This document shows, piece by piece, positions 24,387 to 37,327 of a DNA stretch of 64,000 bases; position 1 is the first letter of the stretch; the number at the start of each line of letters is the position of its first letter. Below the pieces are notes generated by a model. It had not been told where the DNA came from, searched no databases, and saw nothing but the letters and a program-made list of their open reading frames with translations. Origin of the DNA: Bimuria novae-zelandiae CBS 107.79 (taxonomy: Eukaryota; Ascomycota; Dothideomycetes; Pleosporales; Didymosphaeriaceae); contig ML976711.1 in the NCBI GenBank assembly GCA_010015655.1, forward strand, positions 234,013 through 298,012. The letters are read 5' to 3'. The translations under genes were made by a program, and so were the position numbers.

Positions 24387-26278
24387 GTAGATCTCTTCCC
24401 TTTTATAGTCTAAGCTTACAAGGATCTATATAAGTATTTAATTTATTATTATTTTAGGTAGTTTGTTAGTCTATTTATTTAGGTTCTTTACGTTTAGGTA
24501 GTTTTAATAGTACTCCTTTATAGTAATAGAGTTAGAGAATTTTATTACTAGTTTTTATAATAGATTATTATATTTAGTTTATTTAACTAGGTATTCTTGT
24601 TTCTTTCTTTGTTAATCAAAGCAGCGATTAACCATTCTTTTAAAAAAGTACTTTAGCTTCAGCTTATATTAATTATAACTAGTTTAGCTATTTACTATTC
24701 TAGTAAATAAGTGTCGTTTAGCTCTACTAGTTGAAGTAAGTTTATATAGAATATAAAATATATCTTATTAAATTAGATAGCTCTAACCTATAGGCGTGTA
24801 TAGAGACTATTATACTAATTTTATATAGGCTAACGTTCTTCTAGTCTAGCTTCTTAGACTATTGCTAGGTCCTTAGGTTCCTTGCGTCTAGCCACACGCG
24901 ATTACCTATTTAATAGGCAAGTGCTAGCTATTATATATAATTTATGTACTTTTAGCGCAACGCTTATGCCTAAGTTAGTTTTTTATAAATAAGTTTTATT
25001 ATGTCCTTTATCTTCTCTGCTATATATTTAGCTATAGCTACGTTAAGTTTTTATTTATAGCCTTTTTAGGCTTCTTTACTAGGTGGCTCGAATCCTATAT
25101 AAGAATTCTAGCTATAGCAAATTAAGAAGGGCGACACTTAAGTTAACTTTAAAACTATATTATTAGCTTAAAACTATATACTATAAATAATTATTATACT
25201 TCGTTATTTTAAGCGTAGTTTATATACGCTTATAGCACCTATTCTATAGCTATATTAGCGTTCTCTATCTGTCTATTTATCTCTAGATAATATGCTAAGG
25301 ATAGCAGTACTATAATCTTTGGCTAGTTATAAAGTTTAGTCTAAAACGCTAATATAAATTAGATACCTTAATTAGATAATATTATTATAGGAAGGCTATA
25401 ATTAGTTTATACGTATTATGAAAAGAGCTACGCGGTCTCTAGTGCAGTAATATTTTTTATATATTAATATTTACTTAGCCTATTAATTACTACTATAATA
25501 TGCTTATATCCTTCTAAATTTAATAAGTCTATTATAAAATCTACGAAGATATGCTGCTAGCGTTGTTCTGCGATAGGTAAGGGCTTTAGAAAACTATAAT
25601 ATTTATCTCTAGACAACTTTGCTTTGCGACAGGTGTGGCAACAGGCCACATATCGCTTCACTATTTCGAACATCCTAGGCCAGTAGTACTCTCTCTGCAG
25701 GATTTCCAAAGTTTTGCCTCTGCCTAGGTGGCCACCTACAGGAGAGTCATAAACGTGGCGGAGGAGCTTAATTTTCAGTTTATCGTAGTTTAATATTATT
25801 ATCTAATCGTAATAGTATATGCGATTATTTCTAATCTTACACTTACTAAATATAATATTTTTTAATTTATAGACTTTACTTTATAGGAGCTATAGCTTTT
25901 TAATAATTAATTTATTCTTGAAATATTCTTCGTTAATAATCTACGTAAGTAATTAATCTATCTTCATAAAATATATCTTTATAGTAGGTTTAAAAAGTTC
26001 TAGGCATAATAGTGTTTAGTTCCACGCCGCTCTAGCTTCTTCCTATACTATAATATTTTATAATTATTTGGTAAGCGCGTCTGGCTTCTCGCCTTATTTA
26101 TTAAGTTAATAGGTAATCGTAAACTAAAAGTAGGATAGATACTTTAACTGTTTATTCTAATAATAGCTTAATTACTTTATTATAGTAAAGTACTATAGTT
26201 TCTTATAGTTACTAAGCACGTTAATTAGGAAAGCTACCCCCTTTACTTTAAGTTACTATTACTTAAAGTAGTAGACTA
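24387..26278 (-). pseudogene. Gypsy G RNase H and integrase (RIP-inactivated)
   Basis: Minus-strand translation gives an RNase H end near 26050-26250, an integrase zinc-binding domain near 25610-25790 and the catalytic core below it. The zinc-binding part is nearly intact (GGHLGRGKT, REYYWPRM, CCHTCRKAK) because 25600-25790 largely escaped mutation. The core shows VVVDRLSKY and an SDRG-like motif with Asp changed to Asn. Gypsy F interrupts it at 26278, and the RT continues from 37328. Confidence 0.75.
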
Positions 26279-26423
26279 TGTTAAGGTCCGTTAAGATGCA
26301 ACATGACGCAGGGCGGGACATGGACACTTATCCATGCGGCCAGCCAAGATTCCTGACTTAGCGACGAATCACGTGATCAGTCACGCGTCCTAGAAGTATC
26401 GGGCGTCCCAGAAGTATCTTTGC

Positions 26424-26483
26424 ACATGGGACTTTAGGACTCTTAGGACTCTTAGGACTCTTAGGACTCTTAGGATTATTAGG
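26424..26483. repeat. Tandem 10-bp repeat in the gypsy F LTR
   Basis: GGACTCTTA is repeated four to five times with one-base spacing, then grades into AGGATTATT. The other LTRs of the family (around 37035 and 56060) have fewer or diverged units, so the array has changed length between copies. Confidence 0.8.
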
Positions 26484-27391
26484 ATTTATAGGATAAGTTA
26501 TATATATAGGAACGCGATAGTAGCCTTCTACTATTATATTAAGTCTGTTTACTAATCTATTGTGTAGATTTAACTTAGGCTCTTGTTAATTTAATTATAT
26601 TATATATACCTTTAACACTATGCCTTATTAATACGCGTAAGCTATTAATACCCCTTACTTATATTACTAATACTCTTACCTAAGAACAAACCCTTACCCC
26701 TTTAGGACTAGCTACCCTAAAGGACTTAACATCTTAAACACCCTTAATATAAGTATTCATAATACCTTTTTTACTAACACGATAAATACTTAAATAGATA
26801 CTCCTAAAGGAGCAAGTATCACTATAGCAAATAAAAATAAAAATAAAAAGGTTTTATAAGAAGCCTAATTTCTTTTATAGTAAACGTAATTACACGGAGC
26901 TATAGATCTTGCAACTTAACCTATACCTTTATAGAATAAGGAAAGAATAAGAAGATATAGATAAGACTATATTTACTTTTACCTATATAAAGGAAGAGGC
27001 CTTTAAGTAGATTTATCCTTATATTAATTAATACCTAACTAGAGCTAATGTAGAAGACAACGCTATAAATAAGATTATAAAAAATTATAATACCTTTTAT
27101 ACTAAGGTTAAATAATACATTAGAATTACTAATTAGGAAGCTATTACTAAACGAAATATTTAATAGCTTAAGTAAACTTTTTTAGTAGTTATTAATTTAC
27201 TAAATACGTGGAATTACTACTATGTTAAAAGATAACTATAGTAAAGGAACTCGTATTTCTTATCTTAAATTAACTTATATAAAACTACAGTATTCTAAAG
27301 ATAATTATTAGTAATAAAGACAAGCTCTTCACTTTAAACTACTAGATAACACTTATAGCACTTATAGGAATAAAACGAAAATTATTAATAG

Positions 27392-30300
27392 TGTTGATAG
27401 GGCTCTTACAGCTAGCTGTACATAGGGTGAGCATAGTACAGCAAGGTAAGAGGTTTGTACGATGTGCACAGCGTATAGAGTAATAAAGAGGGTAACTAGT
27501 TCGTGTAATTAATCTATCTCTCCATTATACGAACAAAGGTAACAATATTTTAAAAGGCAAGCTACGCACGGACATTATATAAGATAACCCCGTAATTACG
27601 TGTTAGGCCTTATAAAATACCCTTCACCGTATCGCCCTTGCGTACAGACACTAGTAACTTTTTCTATTCTAGTTAGTTTTAGGTATTAGGTGTCTCTGCG
27701 TATAGGTTCTAGCCTGTTAATAGATACTTCTACCTTAATTAAAAGGGTGTTAGTTAAAATAAGTAATTAAAATACCTTATTTAGTATCTTCTTTATGTAC
27801 GTATTTGCTAGGTTATCTTTACTATTAATCTACCTAATTTTAGTAATCTTCCCATTCTTATACGACTCACGGAGGGATATAATATTAATTATAAACTATT
27901 TCTTGCTTATCGTTCCTAGTTTAATAAGGCAGTCGTACAGAAACTTTAAATTTATATAAATTACTACTAGAATTAGTAGTAATTTAAGCGTTTATATAAT
28001 CTATATAGGGTTGTACTTAGGGCAATTGCGTTGTTAAAACCTCTAACTATTCTATATAGTTCACTAGCGAGGACGCTTCTAATTACTCTTTTACTCTTTA
28101 TAGAATTCTAGTGTACGATATTCCCTAGGATCGTGAAGTCCTTATTATATTCTATATAGTCCTTATTTCCTAATATAATTAGAAATCTAAGCTAAAAGCT
28201 AAGGTCCTTATTATTAGCAAATAATTTATTCGTAAAGATAAATAGCTTTATGTAGTTAAGTTATAATAGTGTAAAGGTAAGCCCTCTACTACTAGATTTG
28301 TGCGTTAAGGGCTTTAATATCTCTATACAAAGGTTCTATAGTTTAGGTAATAATTAAAAGGTTAAATACCGCCTCTAGTTAATATAGTAAGGCGATGTCG
28401 GCGCCTCGAGCTCTTTATATAACGTACTATTATACAACATCCTTTACTATAATATTAACTATACGGAGATTCTTAGCCTGTCCCTTTTACGTAAGGATAA
28501 CTTTATTTTATACAAGCTAGATCTTCCCTCTATTAAACTTAATAGGTTAATCTTTAAATAGGATAATGTTACTTTTTATATAAAAGTTTACCTTTTATAG
28601 ATTATTCTCTTCTCTCTTTACAAAGTCCTTTATAATAATACTAAAAGTATTATCTATCTAAAGGCTAGTAATACTAAAAGTGTCTTTTCCCTTATTAGTA
28701 ATTAAGAGGTATAGGTTGTACGAAGAGATATGCATGTAAAGCCTCTCCTTATAGTAGTTATAGTGTGTCTTAAACTAGTATAGACTAGACTTAGCAGCTC
28801 TATATAAGGGTCGTATAACCTAAAAGATTATATTTAGTAGAAAGCTCTAGCGCATCTTCTTTAGTAGCCTTACATAGAGCGTACTCATTAGCTTATTGGT
28901 AGACTAGGTATACGCTTACGTAATATTATATAGCTTAAAGTGCATTTCGTACGCAGCTTTTAGGCTTACTTTAGTAGTCTTTAGTTTATCCTCTAAATAG
29001 TAAGTAATTAGGTAAGAATCTTATTCTTCTCCTTATCTAAATAGCTAGTAAATACTAGGTAGGATTTCTTATATAACTAGGTTATCTTATCTTTAATTTC
29101 TTATATAAGGCGTAGGTTAAAGATCTAGCCTATATACTTAGTTAAGTTATACGCTATAACCTTAAAAATACTATTTATAATTAAAGCGTCTATCTTTATA
29201 TAGTTTAATTTTTTAAATAGTTCTTTAAGTATAGTAATTATACTATCTATGCAGAGCTTTAAAAATAAGACCTAATTATTTTTTTTAAGTTAGGAACACC
29301 TAATTTATTATTCTTTATATAGGTCTCCTTATCCTTTTACTCCTTCTAGCGTTTATTTCTTCTCTTTACGTGGGTGCAGCGTCACTATCTTAAGAAACTT
29401 AGTCTAGAGCAGGTCTTAGTTCTAGTAGTGCGGCGTTTTTACGGGGTTGTTCCCTCCTTCTCTTCTGTAGGAGATCCCTATATACGGGGGCTAGTTTGTC
29501 TAGATCTTTTATTATAGATAGGTTATATTCTTACTCTTTATAGTATAGTTTAACTTGTGTATATTAAAGCTTTAGTAAGCTATTTTTTAACTTAATAATA
29601 ATATCTCTCCCCTTTATGCTCTTAATCTTATATAGGCCTATCTAACCTTTCTTTTCTCTTTATGCTATAATCTCTAAACTAAAGGGGAGAGTAAGAGCTT
29701 CGTGCGATATAGGACTATTACGTATATTAATTATATAATTAATATTAGCTATTACGCAGTCCTTATAAAGTATCTTTATTACCTTTTATATAGCTATTAC
29801 CTATACGATAATATTAGGCGATAGTAGGGAGTCTAAGTTAACTTTTAAATATACTCTAAAGACAAGTAGTATGGGCACTAGACCGTGTGGGCTAGTAGTA
29901 TTATTTAGGGCCTTAACTACTATTTATAAGATATCCCTATTATCTATATAGTTACCTAGCTTAGTTTTTAAAATATTAAATACGCGTCTAAGAGATACGT
30001 ACGCTTATTTAATCTTCCTTACTACCTAATAAGCCTCTAACGTGTTCGGCAAGCGAGTGGATCAGGCAAGTAAGCGGATCACTCTATTTTACTAGTAAAA
30101 CCGTGATTTTTACACCCCTGTTAAGGCTCTTAATACATAATAGAAAAATTTATAAAGTTATGTAGCTAGCTACACCAATATAAATAATTTATATATTTAA
30201 AATTATTAAGCTCTAGCCTAAAGAAACTGGACGTTATTTAAGAATTACTATATTATAGGGGTATTTTAGTCCCCATACGCCATATTTTAATAACTACATA

Positions 30301-33300
30301 TATTAGAACTATAGAAATTTAGTATAGTTATTCTTACACATATAATATAACTATATTAAAAATTTAGAATTTATTATTAAGTATTAAGAGCCTTAACAGG
30401 GGTGTAAAAATCACGGTTTTACTAGTAAAATAGAGTGATCCGCTTACTTGCCTGATCCACTCGCTTGCCGAACACGTTATAAGTATTTATTTATAAGTAG
30501 TTTTTATAATCTTCGCGCAAGCTCTAAAATCCTTAAAAGTAAAATTTATACCTAGATTATATATAATATAGTCTAGTAGTCCTTAATAGGTATTAATCTA
30601 GTACTTATATAGTGCATCCTAGGTATCCCGTGTAGATATTAACTTTAGGAGTATAGTGGTCTAAAATAATATATTTATATTAATAATATATAGTACGTCT
30701 CGATTGCTAATTCGTACAACATTAATAATAACCTTATAGTTAAAGTAAGTATTCTTAATAGTAAACTTAAATATTCGTAGTGCTTAGTCGTACGACTAGT
30801 AAAAGTAGTAGAATTTCTTAATTTCTTCTAATATAGCTAAATTAACGTCGTAGCCTGCTCTAGCTAGCATCTTTTAGAGTCTCTCCGTACAGGGGTGTCT
30901 AAATCGGCGATAGAGGCAGTAGAGTTCTAATTTAGTAAAGAAGGACATAGATTCTTTCTTGCTTACGTTAAAAAAAGGATATCCCTATTTTTATATAATA
31001 AGGATAGTAGTCTTATCCTTACGTATAATAACGTTTAGAATATTATTAAAGTATACCCTAAGCTAGTTAGCGTCTGCTAGTAATAACAGAAATAGTATTA
31101 AAGTATCTAAAATATAGTAGGTAACTAGACTAATTAGGTTCTTAATTTATATAGTACTAAGTGACTCTTTTAATATTTAGCCTCTAAAGCTAATATCTGT
31201 GTAGCTAGGTGTCTAGTTAATTTCTATACGTAGGTTTTCCCGTACGTACGCCTTAAGCTAAGACTTACTAATAATAAAAATCTTTACTACACCTATATTC
31301 TAGAGTTTACCTTAATATACTATATAGTATTAGTTATTAAGGATAAACTGCTTAGCGTACTCTTTAGGTTTAATACTATAAATATTCTCTCTAGTTACAT
31401 AGTATAGGTAAGTAGTAAAGGTAAAGTAATTAATAGCTTACTTTACGTCTTTAACTTCTTACTTTATTTTTTTAAAATTATATAAATTATCTTCTTCCTT
31501 AGGGTATCCTTTAAATTCTTAAATATACGAGATAATAGCTTTATGTAATAAGGTCTTATTATAAAATTCTTTATATAAGGAGATATACTAGTTCTTCGCG
31601 CGCGTATAGTTATTATAAAAATAATTTAATAATTAGTATCCTTCCTTATAGTAGATAAAGCATTTCTTTGTCTGCGTACGATTATCCCTAGAGTGTAACC
31701 TAAATCCTAGTAGAGACCTTTCACGTCCTCTTTCGCAGGATAAGAAGCTCCTTTCTCTCTATATAGAGTTATATTAGTAATTAGTATAGTACGTGTTAAA
31801 TAGTTCCTAGAGGTATTAGTTAGCTTTATAGTCTATAGTAACTTAAAATACTATTTATAAGTTACTAAATAAAGCTTTACACGAAAGTTTAATAGTAAAT
31901 ATAATATACTTTAGTTCTAGCTATCCTTAATAAGCTTATATAATAGTAGTATAAAGTATATCGTCCCCTTTAAAGTCTAGTCTTATTACTCTTTAAGCAA
32001 GCGTAAGCTTATTAATTATTATTTTTAAGATTTTATATAAATTTTTATTAAAATTCTCTTATTAGCATTATTTAAAGGTTATTATTATCTAGTTAGTTTA
32101 GTATTAACTATAATTTACGTTTATATTAAAATAGTTACTTAGAGCTTTGTATAAGTACTTCTAGGTATATCCTAGTCTTATATTATGCAGGTAGTACATG
32201 TTCGCACGGCCTTCTAAGATGTCTGGAAAAATGTCTACGTACTAGGTTTCCTAGATATCCAATCGTTAGCAGAGATCTATAAAGATTCTAGTCTTATCTA
32301 TAAAGGTATTATATAGTTAACTAGTATAGTTATTATCCTTCTTCTATGCCTTTTAAAATTGTATAATCTTATCTACTAAAAGTCTCTTATTAACTAATTC
32401 CCTAGTAGGTAGCAGTTTGTATAGGCTATAATATTATAGGTATTAGACTAGAGGTACTTATGGTGGCGCGTACGCTGCAGTGGGCGGTGGTACGTATAAT
32501 TAGGGATATAAGACAGGCGCTAGATAGAATAGTATAAATTATTTATATAGTAACTATTATAGCGCTGGTTAAGGTGCTAGAGCAAGTAATTCTAGTACCT
32601 TTAAGGTAGTTAGTAGTATTACGTTTAGTCTACTTTCGTGCAAAGCCTTATATTGCGATAGAGGTTACGTATAGGTTTTTTTAGGTGTAATAGCTTTCCC
32701 TTACAGCGCATTATATAGCTTTACAGCTATTACTACGCCGCTATTAGATAAAGGCATAATATTTTTATCTATTAGTACTTATAGTAATTCCTGCTTAAAC
32801 GCACGGTTAAGCTTATTAAAATATATTTATATTTATTTATTAAAGTCTTTTTAATATGCCTAAAGGAGTTACGCTCTAGTTATAGTTATTATATAAAGAC
32901 TAGTAATAGTATATCTTACGTATAATAGCTATTGCCTACGCGTAAATAATGCTATATTAATCTTATCCTCTTAAAATTCTAGGTTAGTATCCCTTATTAG
33001 TATTGCTATTAATATCCTTATATCCTTTATATATTATTTATATACATGGATGTTATCCTAGCTTCTTATATTATGTGGGATAACTACTACTTAGGGTAAA
33101 AAGTTTAGTAACTAATAGCGTAATATTATAGGTTTATATTATTTAATTAATTAGTTAGTTTTATACGGAGGGTTGTGGCTAGTTACTTATTTATATAGCC
33201 TTATTATTAGGTAGTGCTTGTCGCACAGTCTTTCTCTCTTCTTATATAGTGTCTTTACTACAGCACTGTCTGCTCCCCTATGCTGGTTCTGCAAGCAGTA

Positions 33301-33701
33301 CTAAGTCTCCTCTATGTAATTAAGAAATCGACCTCTATTAGTTAAGATAGGTAACGAAATAGAAGAACCTATTTACTTAAATTAACTTTTATCTTTCTTT
33401 TTACTAATTTACGGTTAACCTTACTAGTCAATTACTAATTAGTGTTAATAGGACTCTTATAGCTAGCTATATATAAGGTAAGTATAATATAATAAAATAA
33501 AAGGTTTATATAGTGTATATAGTGTATAGAGTAATAAGAAGGGTAACTAGTTCGTGTAATTACTTTATGTCTCTATTATACAAATAAAGGTGGCGATATT
33601 TCAGGAGGCAAGCTACGCACGGACATTACATAAGACAACCACGTAATCACGTGTTAGGTCTTATAGAATACCTTTCGCCGTATCGCCCCTGCGTACGGAC
33701 A
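27392..33701 (-). mobile_element. Ty1/copia retrotransposon D, complete, RIP-inactivated
   Basis: AATAG (27387-27391 and 33702-33706) flanks 259-bp LTRs (27392-27650 and 33443-33701, TGTTGATAGG to CAGACA). The minus strand gives Gag with a Cys-rich knuckle near 31660-31720 (CFICYKEG then a His), integrase zinc region near 30900-30960 (HRRF-HP) with core below, and RT from about 28980 downward (AYEMHFKLYD-like, then a YVRPPKE-like segment near 28870). Integrase before RT is the copia order. It was inserted in the integrase of gypsy F and itself carries a MITE. Stops throughout, mostly TAG. Confidence 0.88.
30040..30477. mobile_element. 438-bp MITE with 97-bp perfect inverted ends
   Basis: TA on both sides (30038-30039, 30478-30479). 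The first 97 bases (30040-30136) are the exact reverse complement of the last 97 (30381-30477). The ends start ACGTGTTCGGCAAGCGAG and include two direct copies of a unit with the AAGCGAG-type core, as in the Fot1-like elements here, so it was probably mobilised by a Fot1-like transposase. The interior is AT-rich and non-coding. It lies in copia D. Confidence 0.93.
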
Positions 33702-33897
33702 AATAGTATATTATCCGCAAACTAACGGACAAATAGAACGTACGAATTAGATAATTCAAACATACCTACGCATCTACTATAATAACTAGAAGAATAACTA
33801 GATTTCCCTACTACTTATAGCATAATTAGCATATAATAACAAGATATTGGCAGCAACAGGATTTACACTATTTTATATAAACTATGAAAGACACCTA

Positions 33898-35744
33898 ACG
33901 TGGTTCACCACCGAGCGGGCCAACCCCACCGAGCGGGCCACTTTTTAAAAGTCAGTCTATTGCGAAGCGCCTCCTACAACACCACTATAATTTACTATAA
34001 TTCGCAGAATATAGAAATACTATTTAGACTTATTGCTATTAGATGCATCTATAATTTCTACTGCGCAGGTGCGAGCGTTGTGGCCAGCTTCGCCGCAACG
34101 TCCGCAGCGCCTCTGCCCACGCACCCTCTTTGCAGACTCTTCACCCTCCTTTTGCCCACTACTATCCTTTTTAGCTATTAAATCGACTACCTCTCCTACT
34201 ATAAGTGTCTTAGCTACCTAAATATACTTCCTCTTTTAACTTTTTACCTTTATTACTATCTCTACTATCTTATAAAGCCCTACTATTTTTTATTACATTA
34301 ACACTATTTCGTGCCCTATTAATGTAACACCTTTATTAAGCTGCTTAACAGCTCTAAGAAGCGGAGAAACTAGTAAATCTCTATACTTCTATATACGCTT
34401 ACGAACTAGCGTTAACTAAGCCTCTATCTTGCGGAGGTTACTTAGTGTTTTTAATTTTTATAGGGTATCCTTTACGTTAGGTAGAGTTAGCGTACGAAGA
34501 ACTATATTAAGTCTTAATAACACTACCTCTAGGTCGTGTAGGACTAATCTAGCGCCTCTAAAGCTTACGCAGATATTCGCCTTTATTATTACTTTTTTAA
34601 AAGCTACTTTAAAGGCTAGTAGAAAGGCCTCCTTCTTAATCTACTTAGTGCCGTACTATGCTAAGCTACTAATCTTATTACTATACGCCCGCTTTAAAGG
34701 CGAAAAACAACCCATATTAAGTGGCTGCAAGAGGTGTGATGAGTGTAGAGGTATATAAAGAATAATAATCTTCTGTTCCTTATAGTATTTATAGAATTCG
34801 TGTAAGCAGTGGCTCTCGTAGCTATTTATAATTAATAGCTAGTGTGCACCCAAACTACGCGCCTTAGTATAGGTATTAAAGTACCTTAGCTAGGTAAGGC
34901 TAAGCTTATTTAACGTCTAGCTATTAGGACTAACTTTAATAACCTAGTCTCGGGGTAGATTGTGGAACCAGGACGTAATTAGAACCTTACTAAAGAAGAT
35001 AAGAAAGGGTAGTAGAGCCTAGCCTTTAGCGCTAATATCTTAGATATTAGTAACCTACTTATAGTTACTAGGTTAAATCTTCTTTAGGTTGCTTCGCTTT
35101 TCAGAGCCTGTAAAGACTATCTAACCCTGTATTACCCCCATTATAAAGCCTGTCTCGTCGAAGTTGTACGTGTCGTTATTAGCGATACCATACTTAGACT
35201 TAGTATTAGTAACTAGCTTAAACTAGGGTATTATAATACGTAGATCTTTATTCAGGGCTTGCTAACAATTATATAGATAGCTCCTTTAAAGCTTAATTTC
35301 TAGCGTACACGTCTTAAGCCTGTCTACCTAGTACTTACTAACAGGCTGTCCACCGCGCTTAGTAAGTAGATTATTAGCTATATCTTAGACTATATCCCTT
35401 ATTGCACCTATTCCTCGCTAGTTAAGCTTAAGTATACGTTAGACTAGAGCCTCCTCCTCTAGCTTAGTTAGCTTTTTTAAGTTAGGCTCGCGATCGCGTT
35501 AAGAGAGGGCTTCTTAGCGTTATTATTATACTATTATTTAAGGCACGCTAAAGGCTATAATAACGCGTCTTTTACTTTTATTATAATCTTTAATTATAGC
35601 TTAGATAGCAAGCTATAGTGCGCTTTTAGTATAAGGTTATTGCGCGTTATGTTGTAATGGCATTGTAGTATAAGCTAGAGGTGGGCTGCATTTAGCAAAG
35701 TTGGCCCGCTCGGTGGGGTTGGCCCGCTCGGTGGTGAACCACGT
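33898..35744 (-). mobile_element. Fot1/pogo-like DNA transposon, lightly mutated
   Basis: TA at 33896-33897 and 35745-35746 flanks a 1.85-kb element whose ends hold two direct copies of ACCGAGCGGGCCAACCCC-type text. The minus-strand transposase keeps an intact TYNFDETGFIMG motif (about 35129-35175) and an intact C-terminal CCHC knuckle, CGRCGEAGHNARTC (about 34060-34105). Other parts carry stops. The least decayed Fot1-like copies are this one and 38088-39957. It is inserted in the gypsy F integrase. Confidence 0.88.
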
Positions 35745-36299
35745 TATATCTTTTTAATTAAATATTTCCTAAAATAATTAGGACGGAAGAAGCAATTAAC
35801 ATAGTAAAAACCGTAAAAAAAAATAAACGCATAACTCTAAGAGAATCTTAAGAAAGCTTAATAGTAAAGCATTTCTTATATAAATAAAAAACGGTACCTT
35901 AGTTAAAGAAAGGGGATAAAGCATATCTGCTTTTAAAAAAAATTTTAAACCTAAAAGAGGAAACGCAAGAAACTAGACTATATTAAGGTTAAATTATTTT
36001 TTATTATTAAACAAGTATTACTAGTTAACTACTAATTAAAACTACTACTAGATGTAAAAATACACCTAGTATTCTATATAGACTAATTAAAACCTATAGA
36101 CCCTAACACACTAGTTAAAACCACCTTCTATTACTAACCTAAGGAGGAAAATAAATTCGAAGTTAAATAAATACTATAGTATAAGAATTAGCCACGTATA
36201 TATCTTATTAAATAGAAAAGATACCCACACAGCGAAAACACTTAGGAACTAGAGGACTACTTATAAAATTATTAAGAAAGAATCTAATAATACTAGCGC

Positions 36300-36888
36300 A
36301 CTACGTAGCAGAAAAGGAAGGTTTTAACTAGACTATAAACTAGTCTATTACTTTAGCACCTAGAGTGGTATTAAGATTAATTAATACTACTACCTAAGTA
36401 AGCTCCTTATAAGACTCTAGGGTCTCTAGCTTGTCTACTATAAATATACTATAATTAAATTACTTTTATTCCTTTTAACGTAACTTCTTGCACTAATTAC
36501 GCAAACGCGCTATCTTCTCTCGTGCTAGACAAGCACGCAAGAGTGCTGCATAAGCGAGCTATTCTTTTACCTAAAGTTTTACCTTCTTCTTAGCCTCTAA
36601 CTTTTCTAACCTTTCTAACGTAGCATCTATTTTTAAATAATCTAGTAGAGAAATCTCCTCTAGCTTACATTTCTAATTACTATACTAAATACAATTTATG
36701 CACTTTAAGTATGGTAATAATAGTTAATACGGCAGTTACTTCTTAGCGTAGTATAAATAAGCGACTATAGTAAATACGCAATTTTATTTAAGATAATTAG
36801 CGTATAAATAATAGTATTAGGCAGATTAAAAAAGCGGCTTTATAGGTAGTTAACTTATAAGGATATTAAGTCTAGAGAGGGAAGCTAA
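36300..36888 (-). pseudogene. Possible antisense ORF at the 3' end of gypsy F (coiled coil)
   Basis: Downstream of the chromodomain and before the 3' LTR, the minus strand reads as a Leu/Lys/Glu/Arg-rich coiled coil (ERLEKLEAKKK, then REKIARLRNQCKKLRQKEQ) with few stops over about 36440-36670. Proteins of this character, with a short Leu-Arg-Lys-Gln helix pair, are often predicted next to fungal gypsy elements. Whether it is an element gene or chance is open. Confidence 0.35.
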
Positions 36889-37327
36889 TATTAAGATTTA
36901 TTAAAATTTAATATAATGTAAGGCGGTATAGATACTTATTTATATAACTAGCTAAAATTCCTAACTTTATAATAAATTACGTAATTAGTTACGCGTCCTA
37001 GAAGTATTAGGCGTCCTAAAAGTATCTTAGTATATAAGACTTTAGGACTCCTAAGACTCTTAGGATTATTAGGATTTATAGGATAAGTTATGTATATAGG
37101 AACGCGATAGTAGCATTTTACTATTATATTTAACCTATTTACTAATTTATTATTTGGATTTGACTCAGGCTCTTGTTAATTTAATTATGCTATATACACT
37201 TTTAATACTAACGCCCCATTAATACGCGTAAGCTATTAATACCCCTTACCTATATCACTAACACTCTTGCCCGAGAACTAACCCTTACCCCTTTAGGACT
37301 AGGTACCTCGAAGGGCTTAACAGACTA

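Larger units (their letters stand above)
26279..37322 (+). mobile_element. Gypsy element F with large internal deletion, host to nested insertions
   Basis: GACTA (26274-26278 and 37323-37327) flanks LTRs at 26279-26731 (TGTTAAGG to TTAACA) and 36889-37322. The plus-strand body begins with Gag (about 26850-27230), then passes within a short distance to integrase (about 27270-27391). PR, RT and RNase H are missing. The integrase reads through the copia D insertion without a shift: IGIKRKL before it and YHPQTDGQ-like text after it at 33702. A C-terminal chromodomain follows near 36130-36270 (YPHSENTQELEDY). A purine tract at 36874-36888 precedes the 3' LTR. Confidence 0.85.

Noticed and set aside
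33900..34181. Plus-strand open frames at the left end of a Fot1-like element
   Set aside because: They are antisense to the transposase C-terminus, where the minus strand gives a clear zinc knuckle.
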